DNA of 32,127 bases from Xenorhabdus griffiniae (GTDB taxonomy: Bacteria > Pseudomonadota > Gammaproteobacteria > Enterobacterales > Enterobacteriaceae). A program made the translations under genes and the position numbers. The notes beneath the pieces are model-generated. The model saw only the letters and a program-made list of their open reading frames with translations, was not told the origin of the DNA and made no database searches. The stretch is taken from contig NZ_JADEUF010000039.1 of the NCBI RefSeq assembly GCF_015163655.1, positions 1-32,127 of the forward strand, in the 5' to 3' direction. Shown in pieces: positions 1-7,974 of this stretch; positions within the stretch are counted from its first letter, which is position 1, and every line of letters starts with the position of its first letter.

Positions 1-2
1 GT

Positions 3-110
3 GTGACTGCCGTATCTGTAATCCATGTTGCACCTCCAGTACAACACAGTATTGCAGCTAAAGCTGACCGACTAAAGTCGGTGGTTTTAACCTTTCATAT
101 GGAAGAATAA
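3..110 (+). other. Open 3' tail of a reading frame entering from the left edge (possible transposase end)
   Basis: A reading frame is open from the window edge to a TAA at 108-110, giving 35 residues and ending DRLKSVVLTFHMEE. I do not recognise the product. The tail runs through a perfect short inverted repeat at 67-82, which is how the 3' end of IS200/IS605-type tnpB genes often looks, but no diagnostic transposase motif is visible in so short a piece. It could equally be a chance open frame. The neighbouring 570 bases hold only remnants, which suits a mobile-element boundary. Confidence 0.2.
67..92. repeat. Inverted repeats, possible IS200/IS605-type end
   Basis: Positions 67-73 (accgact) pair with 76-82 (agtcggt) around an AA loop. 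A second small palindrome follows at once, ggtt-tt-aacc at 83-92. Subterminal hairpins of this kind are typical of IS200/IS605 ends and also occur in simple terminators. There is no strong T run, so a terminator is less likely. The identification as a transposon end is inference. Confidence 0.3.
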
Positions 111-237
111 AATCCTATTGGGATAGGTTCTTATAATCTATATTCTTTTAAAATGCTCGATTAACAATATACTCAACAAATGTTTTTTTCGAAGCTAGAT
201 AACTCTCCGAGCAGAGTACACCGTATACCACCAAAAC

Positions 238-393
238 TCAGTCTATATTTTTATTAAAGGCACCCAGTTTATTAGTTTTCATCATTTCATCCAGCCAAAA
301 GTCAACAGGTGAACGATTATTTAGATTTTTTTCCATATCTTTCATTACAGCCCACGACAAGTTTAAATTTTGATATGAAACTGTATAGTTCAA
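238..393 (-). pseudogene. Remnant of an unknown minus-strand gene (C-terminal part)
   Basis: Read on the minus strand from about 393 down to a stop at 238-240, the frame gives about 51 residues, including SWAVMKDMEKNLNN and SPVDFWLDEMMKTNKLGAFN. The composition is protein-like (W, F, charged helices), unlike random AT-rich sequence. I do not recognise the family. The frame has no convincing start. Above 393 the same strand becomes the reverse complement of a Gly/Asn-rich coding sequence, so the protein-like part stops sharply there. The best reading is a 3' remnant of an accessory gene joined by rearrangement to the Gly-rich fragment. It might also be a short intact gene with a TTG start at 391-393, which is less likely. 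Confidence 0.3.
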
Positions 394-473
394 ATGGTGG
401 TAATGGAGGACTTGGAGGTAACGGCGGAAGTGGTAATGGGGTTAGTGGTGGTAGTGGAAATAAAGGGAAATAG
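375..473 (+). pseudogene. Truncated Gly/Asn-rich protein tail
   Basis: The frame from ATG 375 to TAG 471-473 encodes 32 residues: a short start MKLYSS and then NGGNGGLGGNGG and related Gly/Asn/Ser blocks, ending GNKGK. The Gly/Asn part closely resembles the tail of the intact gene at 573-875. It has no signal peptide and no Cys-bearing segment, both of which that gene has. The first residues come from sequence that reads better as a minus-strand remnant. I infer the decayed 3' end of a tandem paralogue whose 5' part was replaced. Expression is possible but unlikely. Confidence 0.45.
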
Positions 474-572
474 TAGTAAATATTAAAACTAACTTTAATA
501 TCCTTTGCTTTTTTAAGGTTGATGCTTTTCTAAGTAAATGATTGCTAATATAAAGTAATTTAGGGTAATTAT

Positions 573-875
573 ATGATTAATAAAAATTTGTTTTTTTTGT
601 TTAGCTTAACTATGCCTCTATTATTTTCTACATCAAGCTATTCAGCACAAATAAATGAAACTGTTAACTGCTCTGTCCTTGACGGGGAAAAAGGTGAAAA
701 TGGTAAGAATGGTACTCCTGATTGTAAAAATGGAGGTAACGGCGGCAATGGTGTAACTGGTAAAAATAAAGGAAGAGGTGGGGATGGTGGCAATGGTGTA
801 AATGGAGGCAATGGTGGGGATGGTGGTAATGGTGTAAATGGAGGCAATGGTGGGGGTGGAACTGATGAGGTATAA
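573..875 (+). CDS. Small secreted Gly/Asn-rich repeat protein, function unknown
   Basis: A 100-residue protein. Residues 1-25 form a Sec signal peptide: Lys near the start, a hydrophobic core rich in Phe and Leu, and SYSA before the likely cut at A25/Q26. The mature part, about 75 residues, has two cysteines (C33 and C51), enough for one disulfide. A collagen-like run follows (GEKGENGKNG), then a tail made almost wholly of GGNG, GDG and GVNG units, including a 12-residue block repeated twice. An AGGG eight bases before the ATG can serve as ribosome binding site. There is no lipobox and no RTX calcium motif (GGxGxDxUx), so it is not an obvious type I substrate despite the export genes downstream. 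A truncated relative lies just upstream. Function is unknown; a surface or extracellular matrix-like peptide, or a Gly-rich antimicrobial precursor, are untested ideas. Export is likely from the signal peptide. Confidence 0.6.
   Translation: MINKNLFFLFSLTMPLLFSTSSYSAQINETVNCSVLDGEKGENGKNGTPDCKNGGNGGNGVTGKNKGRGGDGGNGVNGGNGGDGGNGVNGGNGGGGTDEV
780..851 (+). repeat. Two tandem 36-bp units inside the Gly-rich gene
   Basis: Units 780-815 and 816-851 are identical except for one base (C791 against T827). Each encodes the 12-residue block GDGGNGVNGGNG. The third position differs silently (GGC/GGT), so the protein copies are identical. Such near-perfect coding repeats expand and contract by slippage, so the length of this protein probably varies between strains. 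Confidence 0.8.
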
Positions 876-969
876 AATACAACCAACCCCACATTGACTC
901 AGATTTTCTCTGTTAATACGACAGAACCATCAAAAGTATTAATTTTAGTTATTAAATTTTAAACATAAA

Positions 970-1010
970 AAACCAGCATAACCCGGTAATAGGATATGCT
1001 GATTATTTTT
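970..1010. terminator. Bidirectional terminator between the Gly-rich gene and prtD
   Basis: CAGCATA at 974-980 pairs with TATGCTG at 995-1001 across a 14-base loop, and flanking bases extend the stem with one mismatch. The plus strand continues into ATTATTTTT, and the minus strand reads GGTTTTTTATG after the stem. It can therefore end the plus-strand gene at 573-875 and the minus-strand prt operon, whose last stop is at 1074. Confidence 0.55.
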
Positions 1011-1073
1011 CCCTATGACTTAATAGAAAATTATCACGGCGTTATTTAATAACGATGTCTTACATGAAATAAC

Positions 1074-2489
1074 TCAATCAAAATAATCAGAAATTAACTG
1101 AATATGTTCACCCTGTAATTGTCCGGATTCATCTAATAACCCAATCCACGCTTTCATATAGTCATATTTTGCCTGAGAGAGTTCACGACGGGCGGTATAA
1201 AGCTGTTGCTCGGCATTCAATATATCGACATTTACCCGCTGCCCCAACACCACACTTTTTTGCGTCGCTTTTACTTGTAATGCAGCCGCTTCCACTACCG
1301 TTTCATAGGCGCGTATCCGTTTTTCACCATTCACACAAGCGTTATAATTGCGCCGCAGTGCATTCAGGGTTTCCCCCGTCTGCGCATCCATTTCGAATTT
1401 AGTCTTGCCATAATTTGCGGCTGATTGGCGCACCGCTGCTGCAGTGCCTCCGCCATTATAGAGATTCATGGACAGTCGTAAGCCAATGGAATCCGTCCGG
1501 TATTTTTGGTCGACACTGTTATCACTACTGGATTTATTTTCACTATGGGAAGCATAGAGTTCCAGTTTCGGCAGATATCCCGCCCGGTTACGCTCAATAT
1601 CATGGTACGCTACATCCACTTTCTGGCGGGCAGCAGCCAGTTGTGGATTCTGACGTAATGCCCGTTGTTCCCAATCAGCGTAGTGTTCTAAATCCAATTT
1701 AATGGTTTTAAACCGTGGGGAATCAGATAAACGCTTAACCGGTACATCTGCTGGCAACGGTACACCAACTAATAACTGCAAACCACGAATAGCAGCATCC
1801 AGTTCATCTTGCACCGCTAATTCATCAGCCAAGACCTGACTGTAACGCGCCTGGGTTTCCGCTACATCGGTACGGGTGCCTTCACCGGAAGCAAACAATT
1901 TCTGGTTGCGTTCCAGTTGCTCCTCATAAGCCGCCCGCTGTTGCACAACCTGTGCCAATCGATCCTGCGCATAAGCTACGGCCACATAACTGTTCACTAC
2001 CCTGACCGCCAATTGCTGGCTATCCGCCCGAAAGCGACTATCACTCATCAAAGCATAAGCCTGACGAGTTCGATAACGCGCCCATACCTCGAAATCGATC
2101 ACAGGTTGAGTCAAAATAATCGCACCACTATAGCTGTCATACTGTCGATCACGACTCTCCTTGATGCTTCTTCCCCGCTGGTCTAAAGATTGCGAATCCA
2201 TCCTCTGCCAATTTTTGGGAGCATTCTGGTAACTGAAAGATAACTTGGGCAACAGTTCCGCCAGCCCAAGATTTTTCTCCTCCTGTCCCGCTTCCTGCTC
2301 TTTGATCGCAGCCTGAAACGTTGGATCATGCTGCAATGCCAGCGCATAAGCCTCCGTTAAGGAAAGCGCGCTGGCGAAACGGGGAAATATTAATATCGAC
2401 ATCAGCAACACTGACGCTGGCAAGAATTTCCTGAAAAATAGGGGAGATAAAGAAGTCCGTCTATTGGCAAAACTGTGATACATCAACAT
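1074..2489 (-). CDS. prtD: Type I secretion outer membrane channel protein (TolC family), PrtD
   Basis: A 471-residue TolC/AprF/PrtF-type protein. It would form the trimeric outer membrane channel through which the PrtA protease leaves the cell, docking with the PrtB-PrtC inner membrane complex. The N-terminus has basic residues, a hydrophobic stretch and a signal cleavage region near FASA at about residue 42. Then comes LSLTEAYALALQHDPTFQAA, the usual start of a TolC-family mature chain. Two long helical repeats follow, the second with LNLYNGG typical of the family. The ATG at 2489 lies six bases after the prtC stop, so the two are probably translated together. The name follows the Photorhabdus scheme; the Erwinia equivalent is PrtF and the Pseudomonas one AprF. 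It is the last gene of the operon, followed by a terminator near 970-1010. Confidence 0.9.
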   Translation of the reverse strand: MLMYHSFANRRTSLSPLFFRKFLPASVLLMSILIFPRFASALSLTEAYALALQHDPTFQAAIKEQEAGQEEKNLGLAELLPKLSFSYQNAPKNWQRMDSQSLDQRGRSIKESRDRQYDSYSGAIILTQPVIDFEVWARYRTRQAYALMSDSRFRADSQQLAVRVVNSYVAVAYAQDRLAQVVQQRAAYEEQLERNQKLFASGEGTRTDVAETQARYSQVLADELAVQDELDAAIRGLQLLVGVPLPADVPVKRLSDSPRFKTIKLDLEHYADWEQRALRQNPQLAAARQKVDVAYHDIERNRAGYLPKLELYASHSENKSSSDNSVDQKYRTDSIGLRLSMNLYNGGGTAAAVRQSAANYGKTKFEMDAQTGETLNALRRNYNACVNGEKRIRAYETVVEAAALQVKATQKSVVLGQRVNVDILNAEQQLYTARRELSQAKYDYMKAWIGLLDESGQLQGEHIQLISDYFD

Positions 2490-2495
2490 TCCCTA

Positions 2496-3833
2496 TTACT
2501 CCTCAATCAGTGAGGTAGACGCCCTGTCCATTAACGGCTTGAACAGATAACTCAACAACGAACGCGAACCTGTTTTGACGAATACCTCAACCGGCATCCC
2601 CGGTTTGATATTCAATCCTGCCAGTTTCTCCATGCCTTCAGGACTGACTTTCAATCGCATCTGATAGTAAGGCTCTCTTGTACGCTCATCCACCAAACGG
2701 TCAGCCGAAACCACCATCACCTTGCCTGTGACTTTCGGCGTCCGGTTCTGGTTAAACGCAGTAAACATCAAATCAACATCTTGCCCCACGGTAACTTTAT
2801 CAATCAGGTTCACCATCAAACGCGCCTCAACTTCCAGCGCACGCTGAGTTGGCAGGATCTCCATTAATTTCTCACCCGCCGCCACGACGCCACCTTGGGT
2901 AAACACGGTTAATCCAACCACTGAGCCATCCACTGGCGCAATAATAGAAGTATGTGACCGATCAAATTGTGCCGTTTCCAGCTTATTTCCCAGCTCATTC
3001 GCCAGAACCTGTACATCGGCCAATTGGCTGCGCACTTCGCGTTGATAATCTGCCTGACGCTGGATAATCCGCTGCTGCGTTTCCTGCCTCTGCTTTTCAA
3101 GCTGACCAATTTTTCCTGTCATTTCCGCGATACTGCCACTTAATTCACTTTGGCTACGCAGTAATTCCAGATAGCGGTTGCGGGGGAAATAACCCTCTTC
3201 CGTCAGGGGCCGCAAGTTCGTCACCTGCTCTTTAAGCGAAACTTGCTGCTGCTGTTTACTCACCAAGGCTTCCCGCAACCCCTTGATTTGAAAATTCAGT
3301 CCCTCTTCGGCTTGCTGCATTCCCGCCAAATCACTGCGCAACATTTCACGACGTGATAAAAAAAGCTGTTTTTGCAAGGCCAGAGTCTCGTTAATGCGTG
3401 GCTCCGACGGCTGATCCAATAACATCGACGGAAAAACAATAGCGTCCTGCCCTTGCTGCTCGGCCAAAAGTCGGGCTTCTGTTGCCAGTGTGGTATAAAA
3501 CTGCTGCTTCAGGGAGTCAATTTGTGCATTAACCTGCACCTGACTGAGCTGAACCAAAACCTGCCCGGCCTTTACGTGTTCCCCCTCTTTCACCTGAATT
3601 TGACTAATAATGCCATTAAGCGGAGACTGTATCGTTTTGCGATTACCATCAACGACGACAGTACCAGAAGAAGCCACCCCTTTATCGAGTGGCGCAAATG
3701 CCGCCCAGATGGAAAATCCCACAATACCGAGTCCAATAATCAACCAACCTATTCGCAGGTAACGATTTGCATCCAGCGGCAATAATTCCGACACCTCATT
3801 TTGGGCATCCTTTGCGTTAGTCTGATAAGACAT
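2496..3833 (-). CDS. prtC: Type I secretion membrane fusion protein (HlyD family), PrtC
   Basis: The periplasmic adaptor between the PrtB transporter and the PrtD channel; 445 residues from the chosen start. The frame opens nine codons earlier (3860), but the ATG at 3831-3833 has a good GGGAG five bases upstream and gives the normal HlyD/PrtE start, a short cytoplasmic tail. One membrane helix follows at about residues 28-48 (IGWLIIGLGIVGFSIWAAFA). Next come a biotinyl-lipoyl-like half (GTVVVDGNRKTIQSPLNGII), a long coiled coil rich in Gln and Glu over about residues 90-280, the second lipoyl half (APVDGSVVGL), and a C-terminal beta region ending with KPGMPVEVFVKTGSRSLLSYL. Length and layout match AprE/PrtE proteins. 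It sits between prtB (52 bases away) and prtD (six bases away). Confidence 0.92.
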   Translation of the reverse strand: MSYQTNAKDAQNEVSELLPLDANRYLRIGWLIIGLGIVGFSIWAAFAPLDKGVASSGTVVVDGNRKTIQSPLNGIISQIQVKEGEHVKAGQVLVQLSQVQVNAQIDSLKQQFYTTLATEARLLAEQQGQDAIVFPSMLLDQPSEPRINETLALQKQLFLSRREMLRSDLAGMQQAEEGLNFQIKGLREALVSKQQQQVSLKEQVTNLRPLTEEGYFPRNRYLELLRSQSELSGSIAEMTGKIGQLEKQRQETQQRIIQRQADYQREVRSQLADVQVLANELGNKLETAQFDRSHTSIIAPVDGSVVGLTVFTQGGVVAAGEKLMEILPTQRALEVEARLMVNLIDKVTVGQDVDLMFTAFNQNRTPKVTGKVMVVSADRLVDERTREPYYQMRLKVSPEGMEKLAGLNIKPGMPVEVFVKTGSRSLLSYLFKPLMDRASTSLIEE

Positions 3834-3884
3834 CTTTACTCCCAGATCGAAATATCCCAAGGATTGAAATATGGCTGAATCATG

Positions 3885-5639
3885 TTATGAGGCACGTTCG
3901 ACCGCTTTTAACTGTGACGAAGATTGAGACAGCGCCGCCATCACTTGCTGGGAAGGGCCAAACATTTTCATTTTCCCCTGTACCAACAGCAAAATTTTGG
4001 TTGTTTGCGAGAGCAATGAAGGCCGGTGAGTGATAACGACCACGGTTTTCCCCTGTTCCCGTAATTGTGCGATCGCATGACTTAAGGCTTTTTCGCCAAT
4101 ATCATCCAGATTCGAGTTAGGTTCATCCAACACCACAAGCGATGGGTTGCCATACAAGGCACGAGCCAAACCTATTCGTTGTTTCTGTCCACCGGATAAC
4201 CCCATGCCACCTGCGCCAATAACCGTGTCATAACCCTGTTCAAGATTGAGCACTAATTCATGGACACCGGCTTTTTTTGCCGCTTCGATAACTTTTTCCG
4301 GTTCAACGTCATTAAAACGCGCGATATTCTCCGCAATCGTGCCGCCAAACAATTCAATATCCTGCGGCAGATAACCAATGGATGCCCCTAACTCATCTTT
4401 ATTCCATTGGTAGATATCCGCATCATCAAGCCGTACAACACCTTCTTGCGCTGGCCATATCCCTACCAGCAGGCGAGCTAATGTCGATTTCCCTGACGCA
4501 CTGGGGCCAATCACACCCAGCACTTCACCGGCATTCAAGGCTAAATTGATATCCTGCAAAACATGTTGGTTATTGGGTGATGATCCGTTTTGCGTAGCCT
4601 GAAGTACCCGCGTTTTATTCGGTGGCATTGCTGATACTTTTTCCATCAGTAACACACCCTTAGGCTGCGGCAATGACATACCACTTTTACGTTCCGGTTG
4701 TGCTTTCAGTAGCTTGTCCAGCCGTTGCCAGGACAAGCGAGCAGCACTCCAGCTCTTCCAGGCCTGTATCAACTGTTCAATCGGCGACAACGCTCTTCCC
4801 ATCAAAATGGAACCGGCAATCATCATCCCGGGTGTGATGTTGCCTTCAATCGCTAACCAACCCCCCAGACCAAGAATCAACGACTGCAAGGCCATACGTA
4901 CTGTTTTAGTCAGTGCCGTGATAGCGGCTGAACGTTCACTGGCAATACGCTGAAAATTGAGAAAACGCTGATGCAAGTTAAACCAACGACGGCGCAATGC
5001 TGGCAACATACCGAGCGCTTCGATCACTTCGGCATTACGCAGGTTGGTACTGGCTAAGTTGGCGGATCGTAAAGAAAGATGACTGGCTTCCGCCAATGGC
5101 GCTTGAGATAACCACTGGTTCAATACCGCCAGCATGATCAATATGATCGCCCCAAGTAGCGCCAACAATCCCAAATAGGGGCTGAACAAAAAGATGACGC
5201 CAAGATAGACCGGAAACCAAGGGGCATCAAAAAAGGCAAACAGGGCATTGCCGGTCAGAAACTGGCGGATGGTCGCCAGATCATTAAGCATTTGCCCTGC
5301 ATCGGTGGAACCATTTTTCAGATTGGATTCATAGGAAGCGGTATAAACCCGCTGGTTCAGGCACATATCAAACTGACTGCCGATACGGATCACTACCTGG
5401 CTGCGGATATATTCTAGTCCGCCCATCATGGCGAACATACCCAGTGTGATCAACGTCAGCATCAGCAAGGTTATTTCATTACTGGATGGCAGTACGCGAT
5501 CATAGACTTGCAGCATATAAATCGTAGGAACCAGCATCAGCAAGTTGATGAATGCCGTAAATAATCCAATAGTCCAGAAGACCTTGCTGCGTGCACGGAT
5601 AACACCCGTGATTTCATCCTTCGGAAAACGTAATTTCAC
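3885..5639 (-). CDS. prtB: Type I secretion ABC transporter permease/ATPase, PrtB
   Basis: Energises export of the protease from the cytoplasm. From the GTG at 5639 the protein has 584 residues. An AAGGG at 5646-5650, six bases upstream, supports this start; the frame is open to GTG 5693, which would overlap inh by 17 bases. Residues 1-300 form the membrane domain, with hydrophobic helices near 18-40, 53-72, 131-175 and 250-280. The ATPase half shows Walker [10 protein letters not shown] (378-386), signature LSGGQKQR (481-488), Walker B LVVLDEP (501-507) and the switch His in VITHRP (538). There is no N-terminal C39-like domain, as expected for transporters of RTX proteases. It belongs to the AprD/PrtD/LipB group. 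It is 37 bases downstream of inh and reads in the same direction as the whole prt set. Confidence 0.92.
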   Translation of the reverse strand: MKLRFPKDEITGVIRARSKVFWTIGLFTAFINLLMLVPTIYMLQVYDRVLPSSNEITLLMLTLITLGMFAMMGGLEYIRSQVVIRIGSQFDMCLNQRVYTASYESNLKNGSTDAGQMLNDLATIRQFLTGNALFAFFDAPWFPVYLGVIFLFSPYLGLLALLGAIILIMLAVLNQWLSQAPLAEASHLSLRSANLASTNLRNAEVIEALGMLPALRRRWFNLHQRFLNFQRIASERSAAITALTKTVRMALQSLILGLGGWLAIEGNITPGMMIAGSILMGRALSPIEQLIQAWKSWSAARLSWQRLDKLLKAQPERKSGMSLPQPKGVLLMEKVSAMPPNKTRVLQATQNGSSPNNQHVLQDINLALNAGEVLGVIGPSASGKSTLARLLVGIWPAQEGVVRLDDADIYQWNKDELGASIGYLPQDIELFGGTIAENIARFNDVEPEKVIEAAKKAGVHELVLNLEQGYDTVIGAGGMGLSGGQKQRIGLARALYGNPSLVVLDEPNSNLDDIGEKALSHAIAQLREQGKTVVVITHRPSLLSQTTKILLLVQGKMKMFGPSQQVMAALSQSSSQLKAVERAS

Positions 5640-5676
5640 TGCGATCCCTTCATCGTTAACGGAGCAAAACAAATCG

Positions 5677-6087
5677 TTATTTATATGCACCACTGAATGT
5701 CATGACCAGTTCCCTGCCATCAACAAAGTAAGCAATCCACTGTTCTGACTCAGGACTGAAAAAGGCCAAACTATTGCCATCATTATCGGTCAATGTGATG
5801 CCATCTGGAGATGGATACCATCCTGCAACAGGCTGCCCAATCAACTCAGTGACACACGCATTCCCTTTCAAAGCCCAAAGCGAACCTTCGGGTAAACGGG
5901 TATCGGTCAGTTCAATACTGCACAGCTTATTTCCATCGGAGAGTTGCCATAACCCTTTTAACTCACCCGCAGTTGGAAGCCTCAAACTACTCGCCATACA
6001 TCCTCCGATAAAAAAGAGAGAAAAAATTATTGATAAGAGCAATTTTGATCTATAAAACCGACCGCTACAAAGCAAGAAATTCACCAT
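5677..6087 (-). CDS. inh: Periplasmic serralysin inhibitor (Inh, MEROPS I38 family)
   Basis: A 136-residue inhibitor that protects the producing cell from protease that folds before export. Basic residues (RFYRSK) and a hydrophobic core ([14 protein letters not shown]) form the signal peptide. SSLRLP follows at 33-38 and, as I recall, is also how mature Inh from Erwinia begins; that N-terminus reaches into the protease active site. C56 and C78 probably form the conserved disulfide. The C-terminal beta barrel is recognisable by [20 protein letters not shown] possible lipobox, IGGC with C30, lies three residues before SSLRLP and leaves the processing uncertain. The gene lies between prtA and prtB, with AAGG before its ATG. 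A strong hairpin separates it from prtA and may keep its expression below that of the protease. Confidence 0.9.
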   Translation of the reverse strand: MVNFLLCSGRFYRSKLLLSIIFSLFFIGGCMASSLRLPTAGELKGLWQLSDGNKLCSIELTDTRLPEGSLWALKGNACVTELIGQPVAGWYPSPDGITLTDNDGNSLAFFSPESEQWIAYFVDGRELVMTFSGAYK

Positions 6088-6110
6088 TTCTACCTTTCCA
6101 TCATATCCAT

Positions 6111-6146
6111 AATACTGCCGTATCCCGTGGGGAGTACGGCAATATT
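6111..6146. promoter_or_regulatory. Strong intercistronic hairpin between prtA and inh
   Basis: Positions 6111-6122 (aatactgccgta) pair with 6135-6146 (tacggcaatatt) over all 12 bases, one being a G-U type pair in RNA, around a 12-base loop. On the transcribed minus strand the stem is followed by ATGGATATGATGG, with no T run, so it is not a standard intrinsic terminator of the operon. Its place, directly after the prtA stop and before inh, fits an mRNA stabiliser for prtA or a partial attenuator that makes protease exceed inhibitor and exporter. That role is inference. Confidence 0.6.
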
Positions 6147-6167
6147 TTATTAATGTGATGACATCAA

Positions 6168-7601
6168 TTAGACGATGAAATCTGTTTCAGTTAACGGTTG
6201 ACCGACAACTTTCACCAGAAAATCGTTGCCAGCCAGATCACCACCAAGGCTGATTTCCAGATCGGTGACCTCATTCACTTCATCATAAGTGAACAACACT
6301 TCGCCCGCCTTACCTGAGAATGAATCGACAAATTTAATATCGCCAGTACCTCCGAAATTGAATTCAGACAGATCGATTTTGTCTTCACCCGAGACGAAAT
6401 CGTGGATCCAGTCTGGATTGTCTTTCAGAGATTCTTTGCCATCCAGGTAAACAAAGGTATCGTTACCTTCACCGCCCCACAGATGATCACCGCCCAGGCC
6501 GCCATAAATGATGTCATCACCTGCGCCGCCTTTCAGGATGTTGTCTGCGCTGTTACCGACCAGAATATCGTCGCCGCTGCCACCAATCGCATTCTCAATA
6601 ACGACACCACGGGCGATAGAAACGTTGCCTTTCAGGCCACCAACATCAGAGAAAGCACCTTCATTCAGGTTGATACGCTGATTTTGAGTAAAACCAGAGA
6701 AATCAAAAGTATCTTCACCACCCGCATCCCAGACACTGAACACCAGTTTGCTGTTCGCATCAGTTGCGGTCATAAAGTCGCGGCCAGTATTAGAATTGAA
6801 ACCATATATGGTGTCTCCCGTCCGGGTTTCCATATTCGCACCATACAGCTCCTGAATGGCAGAGATATCATTCAACAGAGGTGCCGATGAATATTCATAT
6901 TTAAAATCTTGGCCTGTATATTTTTCACTGAAATAACTCATGACTGTATAGGCACGAGAATCTTCGAAATATTCGGCTTTAGTGATATAACCTGGACGCA
7001 CTTTATCAGAAGCATCGTAATCGGCAGGGTGCTCCAATCCTAGTGCATGGCCAATTTCATGGGTGAAAGTCTGGCGAGCATATCCATTCACATCAATATC
7101 ATTGTCTGTAAAAGTATGGCTTGTCGCGTCATACCATGTAAAAGCGGTTTTTTGTCCTTGCGGCAGAGTGGCAAACGCATAATCACCGTCGTCACTATGA
7201 TCAAAGAAACCAAAAGTAATATTCGCTTTTCTAACACTACTGACTTCGGTAAATTTAATATTGGCAACGTCAGACCAGGATTGCAAAGAAAGTTTCGCAG
7301 CTTCTTTTTGTTCTTCATTAAAAGCACTGAAACCAGAAATTTTAAACAACGGCATGATAGCCGGTTTCGATTCCATGAAATGGTACGATAATTCCAAGGT
7401 GCCAGAAGAATCAACATACTTATTGGACCACTTATAGTGACCTCGCAGAAGCTTATCAGGTGCATTGTCTCCTAATGGACCATGCGCAACCCGAATAGAG
7501 GCATCGTAATTTGGAACATAGGCTTTAAGAAATGAATTAACTTCCTGGACGGAATTGGAATCAGATAACCCCGTATAGGTATACTTTTTCTTTGAGGCCA
7601 T
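6168..7601 (-). CDS. prtA: Secreted RTX zinc metalloprotease PrtA (serralysin, M10B)
   Basis: A 477-residue secreted zinc protease of the serralysin group. The ATG at 7599-7601 has AGGAG seven bases upstream; the open frame continues 31 codons further, but those residues do not resemble a serralysin start. The catalytic motif HEIGHALGLEH is at 181-191 and the Met-turn at VMSYFSE (M221). Calcium-binding RTX repeats GGSGDDILVGN, GGAGDDIIYGG and GGEGND span about 340-384. There is no Sec signal; the chain ends TETDFIV, the usual C-terminal type I secretion signal (an acidic residue followed by hydrophobic ones). The next genes encode its inhibitor and its dedicated exporter, so production, self-protection and export sit in one locus. 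In Photorhabdus such a protease is produced during insect infection. Upstream DNA is very AT-rich and I could not fix the promoter. Confidence 0.95.
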   Translation of the reverse strand: MASKKKYTYTGLSDSNSVQEVNSFLKAYVPNYDASIRVAHGPLGDNAPDKLLRGHYKWSNKYVDSSGTLELSYHFMESKPAIMPLFKISGFSAFNEEQKEAAKLSLQSWSDVANIKFTEVSSVRKANITFGFFDHSDDGDYAFATLPQGQKTAFTWYDATSHTFTDNDIDVNGYARQTFTHEIGHALGLEHPADYDASDKVRPGYITKAEYFEDSRAYTVMSYFSEKYTGQDFKYEYSSAPLLNDISAIQELYGANMETRTGDTIYGFNSNTGRDFMTATDANSKLVFSVWDAGGEDTFDFSGFTQNQRINLNEGAFSDVGGLKGNVSIARGVVIENAIGGSGDDILVGNSADNILKGGAGDDIIYGGLGGDHLWGGEGNDTFVYLDGKESLKDNPDWIHDFVSGEDKIDLSEFNFGGTGDIKFVDSFSGKAGEVLFTYDEVNEVTDLEISLGGDLAGNDFLVKVVGQPLTETDFIV

Positions 7602-7680
7602 ATCAATCTCCTGTAGAAACAAGACAAATATCCTAATAACCCGAAATTTTGATAATAACGGAGGTAAGAGTTTTAAATTC

Positions 7681-7701
7681 TTTCTAAGCCCCACTTAGAA
7701 A
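7681..7701. promoter_or_regulatory. Hairpin in the presumed prtA leader
   Basis: TTTCTAAG at 7681-7688 pairs with CTTAGAAA at 7694-7701 around a CCCCA loop, an uninterrupted 8-bp stem 80 bases before the prtA start. If transcription of prtA begins further upstream in the AT-rich region 7720-7800, this is in its 5' leader. It might be a regulator-binding palindrome or an RNA hairpin. No T run follows on the minus strand. Confidence 0.4.
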
Positions 7702-7836
7702 TAAAACTCCAGAATAAAATAGCGTTAGTTACTGTCTGTGTAAAAATAATTAATATACTTTTTTAGAATACATATTGAACAAATTTAATTTATGTAATTA
7801 ATTATTAATTTCTCACTGAAATTTTTTTGATAATAA

Positions 7837-7874
7837 AAAAACAACATGATTTAGTAATAAATAATGTTGTTTTT
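7837..7874. terminator. Terminator-like hairpin with T runs on both strands
   Basis: AAAAACAACAT at 7837-7847 pairs with ATGTTGTTTTT at 7864-7874 over 11 bp, with a 16-base AT-rich loop. The stem ends in T runs on either strand. It lies between the end of rlmM and the start of prtA, so it could stop leftward read-through from the gcvA-ygdD-rlmM operon into prtA. The low GC content of the stem makes this moderate at best. Confidence 0.45.
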
Positions 7875-7974
7875 ATCTGCTGGAAATTGATTTTAAGAAA
7901 GGATTATCTCTTTACCTGTTTTTTCTCTGCCTTTTTAAATATGGGTTATTTTTTATTCAACTTGAAATTAATTC

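Noticed and set aside
638-894. Minus-strand Pro-rich and His-rich frames of 76-84 codons opposite the Gly-rich gene
   Set aside because: They are the reverse complement of Gly/Asn repeats; the plus frame has a signal peptide and a ribosome site, these do not.
5640-5693. Longer prtB start at GTG 5693
   Set aside because: It would overlap inh and has no ribosome site; GTG 5639 has AAGGG at ideal distance. It cannot be fully excluded.
7602-7694. Upstream extension of PrtA by 31 residues
   Set aside because: A ribosome site fits the ATG at 7601, and type I substrates have no N-terminal signal; the extension is hydrophobic-basic chance sequence.
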